Shown here one piece after another: positions 53,734-63,249 of a stretch of 64,000 bases of DNA. The notes below the pieces were generated by a model, which saw nothing but the letters and a program-made list of their open reading frames with translations, made no database searches and was not told where the DNA came from. A program made the translations under genes and the position numbers. The stretch lies in NCBI RefSeq assembly GCF_001439695.1, contig NZ_JYLL01000011.1, positions 1 through 64,000 on the forward strand, given 5' to 3'. This stretch comes from Pseudomonas veronii (GTDB lineage Bacteria > Pseudomonadota > Gammaproteobacteria > Pseudomonadales > Pseudomonadaceae). Every line of letters starts with the position of its first letter. The stretch's first letter is position 1.

Positions 53734-54540
53734 ATGCATAAACGCCGCGCCTTGCTGGTGGCTCTCTCTCTCGGCCTCTTTACCCCATGGGCCTTCGCTG
53801 CGCCCCAGGTGCCGGAGCGTTTGCAGAAAGTCGATAAGCTCATCTACTGCTCGGGGATGGATTCACCGCCCCTGGTGTCCTTCGACGAAACCCAGAAACC
53901 GCGCGGGCTCACCGTCGACCTCGGCGTGGAAATCGCCAAGCGCCTGGGCGACAAACAGGTGCAGTGGCGGGTGATTCCGTTCTCCGGGCTGGTGCCGGCG
54001 TTGCTCGCCCAGCAGTGCGACATGATTGTCGATCAACTGTTCGACAAGCCCGAACGGCGACAGGTGATCGACATCGTCAACTACATGTATTCCAGCCAGT
54101 CGGTGGTGGTGCCCAAGGGCAACCCCAAGGGCATCAAGACCCTGGATGACCTGTCCGCGCACAAAGTGGCGGTGCTCAACGGTTCCACCATCAAGACCCT
54201 GTTGGACACCCAGAACGACAGCCTGACCAAGGCCGGCAAGCCACCGATGAAGCTGGTGGTCTACAACACCGACACCGACGCGTTCCAGGCCCTGCGCATC
54301 AGCCAGGTCGACGCCTACGGCACCACCGTGGAAACCGCCGGTTACTACGCGGCCATGGCCCCGGACCTGTTCCAGGAAGGCGTGCCGGCGTTCAGTCGCA
54401 TCCTCACTGGCCTGGGCATGCGCAAGGACGACCCGCAACTGACCGCCGCCGTGCAGCAGATCATCAGCGACATGCGCAGCGATGGCAGCTACGTGCGGTT
54501 GCTGGACAAATGGCATGTCAGCAGCGACACACTCGACTGA
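53734..54540 (+). CDS. Periplasmic amino acid-binding protein of an ABC transporter
   Basis: The 268-residue precursor has a Sec signal peptide (residues 1-22, ending WAFA) and a family 3 solute-binding domain (SBP_bac_3): LIYCSGMDSPPLVSFDETQK, RGLTVDLGVEIAKRLG, and the hinge-region VAVLNGSTIKTLLD. It should deliver a polar amino acid or gamma-glutamyl compound to the permease encoded 12 bases downstream. It lies 74 bases after the GntR gene. Confidence 0.91.
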   Translation: MHKRRALLVALSLGLFTPWAFAAPQVPERLQKVDKLIYCSGMDSPPLVSFDETQKPRGLTVDLGVEIAKRLGDKQVQWRVIPFSGLVPALLAQQCDMIVDQLFDKPERRQVIDIVNYMYSSQSVVVPKGNPKGIKTLDDLSAHKVAVLNGSTIKTLLDTQNDSLTKAGKPPMKLVVYNTDTDAFQALRISQVDAYGTTVETAGYYAAMAPDLFQEGVPAFSRILTGLGMRKDDPQLTAAVQQIISDMRSDGSYVRLLDKWHVSSDTLD

Positions 54541-54552
54541 GGCAAACCTGCG

Positions 54553-55329
54553 ATGAATTTCAATTGGGATGTGTTCTGGCAGTACCTGCTACAGCCCAGC
54601 GGGGTGTACCTCACCGGGCTCTGGTTGACCTGCCTTATCAGCGTGCTGGCGATGCTGCTCGGCTGCGTGTTGGGGCTGGCGGCGGCGCTGCTGCGCTTGT
54701 CGAAGAACCCGCTGTTGCACCTGCCGGTGCGCTTTTATGTGTGGTTGATGCGCGGTACGCCGTTGCTGGTGCAGATCGTGTTTCTGTACACCGCTTTGGC
54801 GGCGGGCGGGATTTTCCGCTTCGAGGACATCGAGCTGTTCGGCCTGATCGTGCCCGGCAATATCCAGGCGGCCATCATCGCCCTGGGCCTCAACGAAGGC
54901 GCGTACATGGCCGAGATCATCCGTGCCGGTATCGGCGCGGTGGACAAGGGCCAATACGAAGCCGGGCGTTCTCTGGGCATGGGCTTCGCCAAGCTGATGC
55001 GGCGCATCGTGCTGCCCCAGGCCTTCCGGGTGATCGTGCCGCCGCTGGGCAACGAGTTCAACGTGATGCTCAAGAACACCACCCTGGTCAGCGTGATCGG
55101 TGTGCAGGAGCTGCTGCTCAGTACGCAGATGATCACCTCGGCGACCTTCCGCGTATTTGAGCTGTACCTGGTGGTCGCCCTCTACTTCTTGACGCTGACG
55201 ACACTGTGGGGCTTTTTCCAACGCTGGCTGGAGACGCGCTTCAGCCAGTCCGACCGGCCCACCGCGCCGCCGACGGCGTCCAGCCGCCTGTTCGGGCGCA
55301 GCACCCTGAAACTGCTGAGGGGACGTTAA
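54553..55329 (+). CDS. Polar amino acid ABC transporter permease
   Basis: The 258-residue inner-membrane protein has about five helices and the HisM/GlnP-type EAA loop (EAGRSLGMGFAKLMRRIVLP, then QAFRVIVPPLGNEF). It is the only permease in the operon, so it probably works as a homodimer. It lies 12 bases after the binding-protein gene and is followed at once by the ATPase gene. Confidence 0.92.
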   Translation: MNFNWDVFWQYLLQPSGVYLTGLWLTCLISVLAMLLGCVLGLAAALLRLSKNPLLHLPVRFYVWLMRGTPLLVQIVFLYTALAAGGIFRFEDIELFGLIVPGNIQAAIIALGLNEGAYMAEIIRAGIGAVDKGQYEAGRSLGMGFAKLMRRIVLPQAFRVIVPPLGNEFNVMLKNTTLVSVIGVQELLLSTQMITSATFRVFELYLVVALYFLTLTTLWGFFQRWLETRFSQSDRPTAPPTASSRLFGRSTLKLLRGR

Positions 55330-55331
55330 CC

Positions 55332-56111
55332 ATGGCGCACCAAAGTGAAGAACTGATCATCGAAGCGCTGGATATCCACAAGTCGTTCGGTACATTGCCG
55401 ATTCTCAAGGGCATCTCGCTGCAAGTACGCCGTGGCGAGGTAGTCGTGCTGATCGGCGCCTCCGGCTCCGGCAAGACCACCTTTATCCGCTGCATCAACC
55501 TGCTGGAAGACATCCAGGGCGGGCGCATCCGCGTCAACGGTCGCGCCATGGGTTATCGCGAGCGCAGCGACGGCAGCCTGGTGCGCGATTCAGAGCGCAA
55601 CATCGCCCGTCAGCGCCGCGACATCGGCATGGTGTTCCAGCGTTTCAACCTGTTCCCGCACATGACCGCGCTGGAAAACATCATCGAAGCGCCGATCCAG
55701 GTGCTCGGCACGCCGCGTGCGCAAGCGCTGGAACAGGCCCGTGGCCTGCTGGCGCGGGTCGGCCTGGCGGACAAGGCCAGCCATTACCCGTCGATGCTCT
55801 CCGGCGGCCAGCAGCAACGGGTGGCGATCGCCCGCGCGCTGGCGATGAAGCCCCAGGCGATGCTGTTCGACGAACCCACCAGCGCCCTCGACCCGGAAAC
55901 CGTCGGCGAAGTGCTGCAGGTGATGAAAGAACTGGCCGAGGAGGGCATGACCATGGTGGTGGTCACCCATGAGATGGGCTTCGCCCGTGAAGTGGCCGAC
56001 CGCGTGGTGGTGCTCGATCAGGGCGAACTGATCGAGCAGGGCCCGCCGGAACAGATCTTCAGCCACCCCAGCCATCCGCGTACCCGAGCCTTTCTCAGCC
56101 GCGTGTTATGA
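55332..56111 (+). CDS. Amino acid ABC transporter ATP-binding protein
   Basis: The 259-residue ATPase has Walker A GASGSGKT at residues 42-49, the signature LSGGQQQR near residue 156, Walker B with AMLFDEPTSALD, and an H-loop VVVTHEMGFA. This is the GlnQ/HisP subfamily that powers polar amino acid uptake. The ATG at 55332 lies two bases after the permease stop codon. The longer open frame upstream overlaps the permease and is spurious. Confidence 0.94.
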   Translation: MAHQSEELIIEALDIHKSFGTLPILKGISLQVRRGEVVVLIGASGSGKTTFIRCINLLEDIQGGRIRVNGRAMGYRERSDGSLVRDSERNIARQRRDIGMVFQRFNLFPHMTALENIIEAPIQVLGTPRAQALEQARGLLARVGLADKASHYPSMLSGGQQQRVAIARALAMKPQAMLFDEPTSALDPETVGEVLQVMKELAEEGMTMVVVTHEMGFAREVADRVVVLDQGELIEQGPPEQIFSHPSHPRTRAFLSRVL

Positions 56112-56133
56112 CTTTTTTTGAAGAGCCTTTGCC

Positions 56134-57744
56134 ATGTTGAAATTTTCTGCTCACGAGTACCCTTATCCGTCACAACGCCAAAGCGTCTTCGCCCGTCGCG
56201 GCATGGTCGCGGCGTCCCAACCGCTGGCCGCCCAGGCCGGGATCGAGATCATGCAAAAGGGCGGCAATGCCATCGATGCCGCCATCGCCACGGCGGCGGC
56301 GCTCACCGTGGTGGAACCCACCGGCTGCGGCCTGGGCGGCGATGCCTTTGCCCTGGTGTGGTGCAAGGGCCAGTTGCACGGCCTGAATGGCAACGGCCAC
56401 GCGCCGGCCGCCTTGAACATCGAGGCGGTCAAGGCGGCGGGCCATGAGCGGATGCCGCTGTACGGCTGGACACCGGTCACCGTGCCCGGTTGTCCATCGG
56501 CCTGGGCGGAGCTGTCGCAACGCTTCGGCAAGTTGCCCTTTGCCGAACTGCTGCAACCGGCGATCAGCCTGGCGCGCGACGGTTTCCCCGTGTCGCCGGT
56601 GGTCGCCCATCAATGGCAGATCGCCCTGAATGAATTCAGCCCCCATCGCGACGCGGTGCTGGACGCCTGGTTCGACACGTTCCTGATCGACGGGCGCGCA
56701 CCACAGGCCGGGCAGATCTTCCGCAACCCGGCCCAGGCCCACACGCTGGAAGAACTCGCCGCGACCCGCTGCGAAAGTCTCTATCGCGGCGCCTTGGCCG
56801 AGCGCCTTGACGCGCACTCCCGCGCCAGCGGCGGTTACCTGCGCGCCAGCGACCTCAAGGATTACCGCGCGCAGTGGGTGGCGCCGATCCATATCAATTA
56901 TCGCGGCGTGGACGTCTGGGAAATTCCGCCGAGCGGGCAGGGGCTGGTGGCGTTGATGACGCTGAAGATCCTTGAAGGCTTCAGCTTCGATCACCGCGAC
57001 AGCCAACAGACCTGGCACCGTCAGTTGGAAGCGATGAAGCTCGCCTACAGCGACGGCCTGCACTACATCACCGACCCCCAGCATATGCGTGTGGCGGTGG
57101 CCGATCTGCTGAGCGACGCCTACAGCACGCGCCGCCGCAGCCAGATCGGTGAACAGGCGCAGCCGCCCGCGCCCGGCGACCCCCACGCCAGCGGCACGGT
57201 GTACCTGGCCACGGCGGACGCCGAAGGCAATATGGTTTCGTTCATCCAGAGTAACTACCACGGCTTCGGCTCCGGCGTGGTGCTGCCCGACAGCGGCATC
57301 GCCCTGCAGAATCGCGGGCAGGAATTCAGCCTCGATCCGGCCCACGCCAACTGCCTGGCCGCGGGCAAGAAAACCTTCCACACCATCATCCCGGGCTTTC
57401 TCACCAAGGACGGCCAGGCTCTCGGACCGTTCGGCGTGATGGGCGGCTACATGCAGCCCCAGGGCCATGTGCAGATGGTGATGAACCTGGTGGACTTCGG
57501 CCTCAACCCCCAGGCGGCCCTGGACGCACCGCGCTGGCAATGGTTGGGCGACATGAAGGTCGGCATCGAACACGGCGCTTCGCGGGACTTGGTCAATGCA
57601 CTGGCGCGGCGCGGGCATAAGGTGCAGACCGACAGCGACCTGACCGACTACGGGCGTGGGCAGATCATTCTGCGCGACCCGGTCAGCGGCGTGCTGTGCG
57701 GGGGGACCGAGCCGCGGACGGATTCGCATATCGCCGTGTGGTGA
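56134..57744 (+). CDS. Gamma-glutamyltransferase family protein without signal peptide
   Basis: The 536-residue Ntn-hydrolase proenzyme has the N-terminal family pattern QPLAAQAGIEIMQKGGNAID and TGCGLGGDAFALVW. Autocleavage is expected before T355 (DPHASGTVYLATAD), followed by GFGSGVVLPDSGI in the small subunit. Classic Ggt is periplasmic, but this protein begins MLKFSAHEYPYPSQR with no signal peptide, so it should act in the cytoplasm. As the last gene of the ABC operon it may hydrolyse an imported gamma-glutamyl compound or acyl-amino acid. The exact substrate is unknown. Confidence 0.9.
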   Translation: MLKFSAHEYPYPSQRQSVFARRGMVAASQPLAAQAGIEIMQKGGNAIDAAIATAAALTVVEPTGCGLGGDAFALVWCKGQLHGLNGNGHAPAALNIEAVKAAGHERMPLYGWTPVTVPGCPSAWAELSQRFGKLPFAELLQPAISLARDGFPVSPVVAHQWQIALNEFSPHRDAVLDAWFDTFLIDGRAPQAGQIFRNPAQAHTLEELAATRCESLYRGALAERLDAHSRASGGYLRASDLKDYRAQWVAPIHINYRGVDVWEIPPSGQGLVALMTLKILEGFSFDHRDSQQTWHRQLEAMKLAYSDGLHYITDPQHMRVAVADLLSDAYSTRRRSQIGEQAQPPAPGDPHASGTVYLATADAEGNMVSFIQSNYHGFGSGVVLPDSGIALQNRGQEFSLDPAHANCLAAGKKTFHTIIPGFLTKDGQALGPFGVMGGYMQPQGHVQMVMNLVDFGLNPQAALDAPRWQWLGDMKVGIEHGASRDLVNALARRGHKVQTDSDLTDYGRGQIILRDPVSGVLCGGTEPRTDSHIAVW

Positions 57745-57772
57745 GCCGCTGATCGAGCCCAAGGGCGCGGTT

Positions 57773-59254
57773 TCACTGCGCCTGCCGGCTCAGCTTGACC
57801 AGCAGTGCGGCCATCAACAGCAGTACCGCCATCGTCACCAGCACGACCACGAAGCCTGCATCAAACGCCGAACGGGCGAACGCCGTCAGCATGGCGGCGC
57901 CCTCGGGTGACAAGGTCTCGGCGACTTTCAGCGCGTCGTCGAGGCTCTCGAATGTCATGGGGTTTCGGCTCAGCCATGACGGGATCATCAGGCCTGTCGA
58001 GTACGCGTAGATCGCTGACAAGAGGCTGCCTGCCAGTGTCACGCCCACCGCACCGCCCAGTTCGAACGAGACTTCCTCAAGGGAGGCGGCCATGCCGGCC
58101 TTGTCGGCGGGCACGCTGAGCATGATAGTGCTCGACGCTGCGGTCAGTGCCGCCCCCATGGTCAGGCCCAGCAGCGCCAGGCTGACGATTTGCAGCGGCA
58201 CTGCGGCGTTGTACAGCGACACATAGGCCAGCATCGCGGCGGCTGACAGCAGCAATGTCCAGAACAGCATGCGTTGGTTGCCCAGGCGCGGCAGGTAGTA
58301 GCCGGCAAGCGGGCCGGCGACGAAGGAACCCAGTGGCAGCGGCAGGATGAACAGCGCCGCGTCCAGCGGCGACAGGCCCAGCACCAGCTGCAGGCGCTGG
58401 CTGAACACCAGTTCCATGCCAATCAAGGCGGCGGCGGACACGAGCGCTGCAATCACGGCATTTCTGAATCCGGGCGTGCTGAACAACGACAGATCGAGCA
58501 TCGGTTGCGTCGCTCGGCGTTGGCGCCGAATGAACAGCGTGAGGCAGAGCGCACCGAGCACGACCGCCACCAGCATGGCGTCGAAGGAGGGCAGGCGTTT
58601 GCCGAGTTCCTTGACGGCATACGCCATGCTGATCAAGCCGATCATCACCTGCAGCGAACCCAGCCAATCCCAACGTCGTTCGGGGTTTCCCGGGTGGTCG
58701 GGGATCAACAGCACGCCGACGAGCAACGCCAGCAGCACAATCGGCACGTTGATCAGAAACACCGAGCCCCACCAGAAATGCTCCAGCAACAAGCCACCCA
58801 CCACCGGCCCGAACGCCGCGCCCCCCGAGGCCACCGAGGCCCAGATCCCGAACGCCATGGCCTGTTCGCGCTCGTCGGTGAACGTCAACCGGACCAGGGC
58901 CAATGTGGCGGGCATCATCATCGCTGCGCCGACCGCCAGGAACCCCCGCGCGCCGATCAATACGCTGGCCGAAGGCGAGAAGGCTGCGATCAGCGAGCAC
59001 AGCCCAAATACACTCAAGCCCCCGATAAATAGCCGTTTATGCCCCAGGCGGTCGCCGAGCGTGCCCATGCCCAGCAACAGCCCGGCGGCGATCAGCGCAT
59101 AGATATTGATGATCCACAGTTTCTGCGACGCCGTCGCACCAAGCTCGCGCGTCAGTGTCGGCAACGCGGTGTACAGCACGGTCATGTCAATCACGATGAG
59201 CAGCAATGCGCTGGAAATAATGGCCAGGATCAACCAGCGTCGCGAAGCGGTCAT
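57773..59254 (-). CDS. DHA2-family multidrug efflux MFS transporter (SmvA/QacA type)
   Basis: The 493-residue protein has fourteen predicted helices and DHA2 motifs: LLIVIDMTVLYTALPTL in helix 1 with the conserved Asp, LGDRLGHKRLFIGG in loop 2-3, and GPVVGGLLLEHFWWGSVFLI of motif C. It resembles SmvA, a proton-driven exporter of quaternary ammonium compounds and methyl viologen. The ATG at 59254 (MTASRRWL) fits the family. The frame extends to 59293 without support. Its 3' end converges with the gamma-glutamyltransferase gene. Confidence 0.88.
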   Translation of the reverse strand: MTASRRWLILAIISSALLLIVIDMTVLYTALPTLTRELGATASQKLWIINIYALIAAGLLLGMGTLGDRLGHKRLFIGGLSVFGLCSLIAAFSPSASVLIGARGFLAVGAAMMMPATLALVRLTFTDEREQAMAFGIWASVASGGAAFGPVVGGLLLEHFWWGSVFLINVPIVLLALLVGVLLIPDHPGNPERRWDWLGSLQVMIGLISMAYAVKELGKRLPSFDAMLVAVVLGALCLTLFIRRQRRATQPMLDLSLFSTPGFRNAVIAALVSAAALIGMELVFSQRLQLVLGLSPLDAALFILPLPLGSFVAGPLAGYYLPRLGNQRMLFWTLLLSAAAMLAYVSLYNAAVPLQIVSLALLGLTMGAALTAASSTIMLSVPADKAGMAASLEEVSFELGGAVGVTLAGSLLSAIYAYSTGLMIPSWLSRNPMTFESLDDALKVAETLSPEGAAMLTAFARSAFDAGFVVVLVTMAVLLLMAALLVKLSRQAQ

Positions 59255-59320
59255 GGGCAGGGCTCGATGGGTAAAGTGTCGAAGGCCGGCCACTGTAGCT
59301 CAGTTGTGCTGCATTGCCCC

Positions 59321-61372
59321 TCACACACGGAAATGGCCCACCAGGTTCTGCTGATGGTTGGCCATTTCATGCAGTGAGTCACTGGCCCTGGAGGCCTCGT
59401 TCATGCGCGTGCTGAGTGTTTCGCTGATGCCACGGATGTCACTGACACGCTGGCTGATATCGTCCACGACGGTGCTTTGTTCCAGGGCGGCGCTGGCGAT
59501 CTGCTGGTTCATCTGCTCGATCACGTCCACGGCCTGGGAGATGTTCTGCAGCGCCGCACGCGTCTGTTGCACCTGGATCACGCTGCTGCCGGCTTGTTCG
59601 CGACTCAGTTGAGTGCTGTGTACCACCTCCTGGCTCAGCTGTTGCAACCTCTCGATCACGTTGCGCACCTGTTCGACCGAACTCTGGGTGTTGCTGGCCA
59701 GGTGCCTGACTTCATCGGCCACCACCGCAAAACCGCGCCCTTGTTCGCCCGCTCTGGCCGCTTCGATGGCCGCATTCAAGGCCAGCAGGTTGGTCTGTTG
59801 AGCGAGGGTGCAGATCACGTCCAGCACCTGGCTGATCTGGCTGCTGCTGTCGGCGAGGGCGTGTACCTGCTTGAGTGTGGCGTCCAGGCGCTGGTCGAGG
59901 TGTTCGATGTTGTGTACGGCGCTGGCGAAGACGGCCTGACCGGAGCGGCTCGCGCTTTCCGCGGCGCTCGCGGCGTCGGCGGCAGAGTGCGAGTGGCGCG
60001 CCACTTCCTGGGCACTGGCGCTCATTTCATGCAGCGCGGTCGCCGCCAGTTCCACTTCACGGTACTGGCGCTGCATGCCTGCGCTGACCTCCCGGGCAAT
60101 GCCCGAGGACGTGTCGGCACTGGTGCGCGTGTCCCGCGAGGCGGATTGGATGTCGCGGATGATCGGCTGCAATTTGTCCAGGAAACGGTTGAAACCGTTG
60201 CTCAGTGCGCCCAGCTCATCGTGGCGAGCCACCGGCAGGCGCTGGGTGAGATCACCGTCGCCGTCGACAATCGCATCGAGCAGGCTGGCCACCTTCAGCA
60301 GCGGGCGCGTCACGCCGTAGGCCGCCAGCCAGATCAGCAGCATGCCCAGGCAACTGGCGAGCAAACCGAGGCCCAGGTTGAGCCAATTGGCCTGGCGGCG
60401 TTGGGCATCCAGTTCGCTCTGCATCTGCCGAACGGGGGCCTGCGCCACGGCTTGCGGCACCTTCAACTGCAACGTCCACGGTGGGCTGCCCGCCACGGTC
60501 TGGACGGCCTGACTGATGTCGATGCTGGCGCCCGAGACCTCGCCACTGCGCCCGGCCACCTGGCCCGAGTTTGCGACTATGCTGACTGCGCTGGCGCCCT
60601 GGTACAGATCCTGGCGCAGGTTGGCCGCGAGTTTCTGCAGGGTGTCGAGGCCGATGTCCATGCCGACCACGCCGATCGTCGTGCCGTTGGCGATCAGTGG
60701 AATCGAAATGCTGCTCATCAGGACTTTGCGGCCCTCCACCTCGCTTTCATAGGGCGCCACCACACAGGTGCGGCCCTGGGCCTGCGGGCAGACGTACCAG
60801 GCGTTTTCCGGCTCACTGCCCGTCGGCGCATGGTTGGCGGTGATTTGCGGCTCGGTGAGTACTTCCTGGACCAACTGCCCCGGTTGGCTCTGCGACCAAT
60901 ACAGCGCGAACCGGCCTGTTTCGTTGCCTGCCAACGCACGTTGCGCGGTGAACTGCGCGTCGGCACCCGCCAGCGCATCGGGCAGCAACACCACGTACAG
61001 GCCGAGCACTTTGTCGCGCTTGAGCAGTGTCTGGCGAGTAATGTTCACCAGTGTCTCGCGCAGTTGTGTCGCCGAGAGGTGGCCATTGAGGGTTTGTTCG
61101 CGCAGTTGCAGGACCTGTTGCGCGAAGCCTTCGCCATACAGCGCCGTCTCATTGAAAAACCGCGCGACCTGCTGACCGTGGGCAACCGCCTGGGCCTGCA
61201 AGTGCTCCGTGGCCGCTTGCGCCAGCAACTGAGTGCTGCGTGCCTTGAGCAGTTCTGCACTTTGTTGATTCTGGTACAGCGAGGCGCCGGTCAATGCGGC
61301 GACAACGGCCAGCAGGCACAGCCCGCTCAGGAGTGTGATGCGCCATTGAATAGTCAGGTGAGCAAAAGGCAT
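59321..61372 (-). CDS. Methyl-accepting chemotaxis protein with dCache ligand domain
   Basis: The 683-residue receptor has a membrane helix at residues 10-30, a large periplasmic double-Cache domain (about 35-335, including PENAWYVCPQ, SSISIPLIANGTTIGVVGMD and IGLDTLQKL), a second helix near 345-365, a HAMP domain and a signalling hairpin with LAQQTNLLALNAAIEAARAG. The ligand is unknown. Its sensor differs from that of the sCache receptor at 21.6 kb. The divergent APC permease could share its ligand (for example an amine or amino acid), but this is only a context guess. Confidence 0.92.
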   Translation of the reverse strand: MPFAHLTIQWRITLLSGLCLLAVVAALTGASLYQNQQSAELLKARSTQLLAQAATEHLQAQAVAHGQQVARFFNETALYGEGFAQQVLQLREQTLNGHLSATQLRETLVNITRQTLLKRDKVLGLYVVLLPDALAGADAQFTAQRALAGNETGRFALYWSQSQPGQLVQEVLTEPQITANHAPTGSEPENAWYVCPQAQGRTCVVAPYESEVEGRKVLMSSISIPLIANGTTIGVVGMDIGLDTLQKLAANLRQDLYQGASAVSIVANSGQVAGRSGEVSGASIDISQAVQTVAGSPPWTLQLKVPQAVAQAPVRQMQSELDAQRRQANWLNLGLGLLASCLGMLLIWLAAYGVTRPLLKVASLLDAIVDGDGDLTQRLPVARHDELGALSNGFNRFLDKLQPIIRDIQSASRDTRTSADTSSGIAREVSAGMQRQYREVELAATALHEMSASAQEVARHSHSAADAASAAESASRSGQAVFASAVHNIEHLDQRLDATLKQVHALADSSSQISQVLDVICTLAQQTNLLALNAAIEAARAGEQGRGFAVVADEVRHLASNTQSSVEQVRNVIERLQQLSQEVVHSTQLSREQAGSSVIQVQQTRAALQNISQAVDVIEQMNQQIASAALEQSTVVDDISQRVSDIRGISETLSTRMNEASRASDSLHEMANHQQNLVGHFRV

Positions 61373-61716
61373 GGCTGGGGGTTCCTGCGCGTGAGGGCTC
61401 TATGGGCTGTAATAGCCTGGTGGGCGCCGTCGTTTCTTATTGTTGCTAGCCGACATCCGGGCATAGCACGGCGACCCTAGAGTGCAGGGATGAACATCCG
61501 GGGGGTTATCCCAAATCGGCGGGGAACGGTGCTGGACGCTGAACTGTTTTGGGGCGGTGCAGGCGATGCTACCGATTTGGGATAGCGAGGGGTTTGTAGG
61601 GGGGCATAGGATCGAATACAGCGTGCAAGCCAAAAAATAAAAGCGCTACCCGGTGCCGATAGAGCCTTGATCGGAGCCACCCCACAGCGACTGCCTCATA
61701 CAATAAGGTCAATAAC
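61373..61716. promoter_or_regulatory. Divergent intergenic region with a 13-bp inverted repeat
   Basis: This gap separates the chemoreceptor and the APC permease gene and holds no ORF of note. It has a perfect 13-bp inverted repeat, TATCCCAAATCGG at 61507-61519 and CCGATTTGGGATA at 61572-61584, 52 bases apart. This looks like a paired operator for a dimeric or looping regulator. The regulator is not encoded in the window. Confidence 0.6.
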
Positions 61717-63165
61717 ATGAGTGTATCTATTCAGGTCAACAGCTCCACGGAGTTGAAGCGAGGCGCCCTGGGTGTCGGCTTCATCATCTTTTTCGTGGTT
61801 TCGGCGGCGAGTCCGCTCAGTGTCATCGCCGGCGGTTTTCCGATTGGCATCATGCTGGGTAACGGTGCCGGCACCCCGGCATTGCTGCTTCTCGCCTTGC
61901 TGGTGCTATTGGCGTTCTCGGTGGGTTACACCACCATGTCCCGGCACCTCACCAACGCTGGCGGTTTCTATGCCTTCACCTCGCGTGGCCTGGGCGGTTT
62001 GGCCGGGGGCTCGGCGGCGGTGTTGGCGATGTTTGCCTATAACATTCTCCAGATCGCCCTGTATGGCATGTTCGGCGGCGTGGTCAGCGGCACCATGGAG
62101 AGCGTGGTTGGCCTGGTGTTGCCGTGGTGGTCGTATTCGCTGATGGCGATGGCCAGTATTGCGGTCCTCGGTTATCGCAAGATTGATCTGTCGGCCCGGG
62201 TATTGTCGGTCGTGGTGATCGCCGAGTACCTGGCGATCCTCACCCTCGACTTCGCCATTCTCAAGAGCGGCGGCGACAGCGGGGTCAATCTCGACGCATT
62301 CAGCAGCCAGCATGTGTTCAGCGGTACGCCGTCGATCGGCCTGCTGTTCTGCTTCGCCGCCTTCATCGGCTTCGAGGCCACGACGATCTACGGCGAGGAA
62401 GCGAAAAACCCGCAGCGCACCATTCCGATTGCCACCTACTGTTCGGTGCTGTTGATCGGTGGGTTCTATGCGCTGTCGGTCTGGGCGATGGTGGTGGGCG
62501 TGGGCGCGGACAAGATCGTGCCGATGCTGCAGGCATTGCAGGACCCCACGACCTTTATCTACGGCATGTCCGATCACTTCGTCGGGCCTTACCTGACCCA
62601 GATCATCCGCGTGCTGTTCATGGTCAGTATCTACGCCGGGCTGTTGGCATTCCATAACGCCGCCGCGCGCTACTTCTACGCGATCGGCCGCGACGGCCTG
62701 CTGCACAGTCTGCTGGGCACCACGCACCGCGTGCATCAGAGCCCGCATATGGGCTCGGCCTTGCAGAGCCTGATCGCGGCGGTGGTAGTGCTGATCTTCG
62801 CCGCCTTGGATGCGGACCCGATCCTGCAACTGTTCGCCTGGTTCTCCAACCTCGCCACCCTGTGCGTGATTTTGTTGATGGCGATGACCTCGGTCGCGGT
62901 GTGTGTGTATTTTCACCGGCATCCCGAGCTCAACGTCAGCGTTTTGCGCGGGCGCATTCTGCCGGGGATCTCCTGCCTGGCATTACTGATGGTGCTGGTA
63001 CTGGCGGTGGCGCATTTCGATGTGCTCACGGGCGCCAGCAAGCTGTTGTCGTACAGCCTGTGCGCCGTCATCCCCCTGGCCCTGCTCGGCGGCATCTTTC
63101 TCGCCGCGCGCTTGCGCAAGGTATCGCCCCAGCGGTTCCTGGCGTTGGGCAGCCACAAGCTCTAA
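61717..63165 (+). CDS. APC-family amino acid/amine permease
   Basis: The 482-residue inner-membrane protein has about twelve helices with APC superfamily landmarks: GALGVGFIIFFVVSAASPLS near residue 16, FYAFTSRGLGGLAGGSAAVL in helix 3, and FAAFIGFEATTIYGEEAKNP near residue 215. It would import an amino acid, polyamine or related amine by proton symport. An aldehyde dehydrogenase gene follows after 84 bases on the same strand, so uptake and oxidation of an amine-derived aldehyde are a likely theme. Confidence 0.9.
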   Translation: MSVSIQVNSSTELKRGALGVGFIIFFVVSAASPLSVIAGGFPIGIMLGNGAGTPALLLLALLVLLAFSVGYTTMSRHLTNAGGFYAFTSRGLGGLAGGSAAVLAMFAYNILQIALYGMFGGVVSGTMESVVGLVLPWWSYSLMAMASIAVLGYRKIDLSARVLSVVVIAEYLAILTLDFAILKSGGDSGVNLDAFSSQHVFSGTPSIGLLFCFAAFIGFEATTIYGEEAKNPQRTIPIATYCSVLLIGGFYALSVWAMVVGVGADKIVPMLQALQDPTTFIYGMSDHFVGPYLTQIIRVLFMVSIYAGLLAFHNAAARYFYAIGRDGLLHSLLGTTHRVHQSPHMGSALQSLIAAVVVLIFAALDADPILQLFAWFSNLATLCVILLMAMTSVAVCVYFHRHPELNVSVLRGRILPGISCLALLMVLVLAVAHFDVLTGASKLLSYSLCAVIPLALLGGIFLAARLRKVSPQRFLALGSHKL

Positions 63166-63249
63166 GGCATCAACCCGGTACAACTCTACTGCGAACTGTG
63201 CGCTTGTCGGTGTCCGACAAGGCGTGCCTGCGTTAAAGGAAAATTGCAC

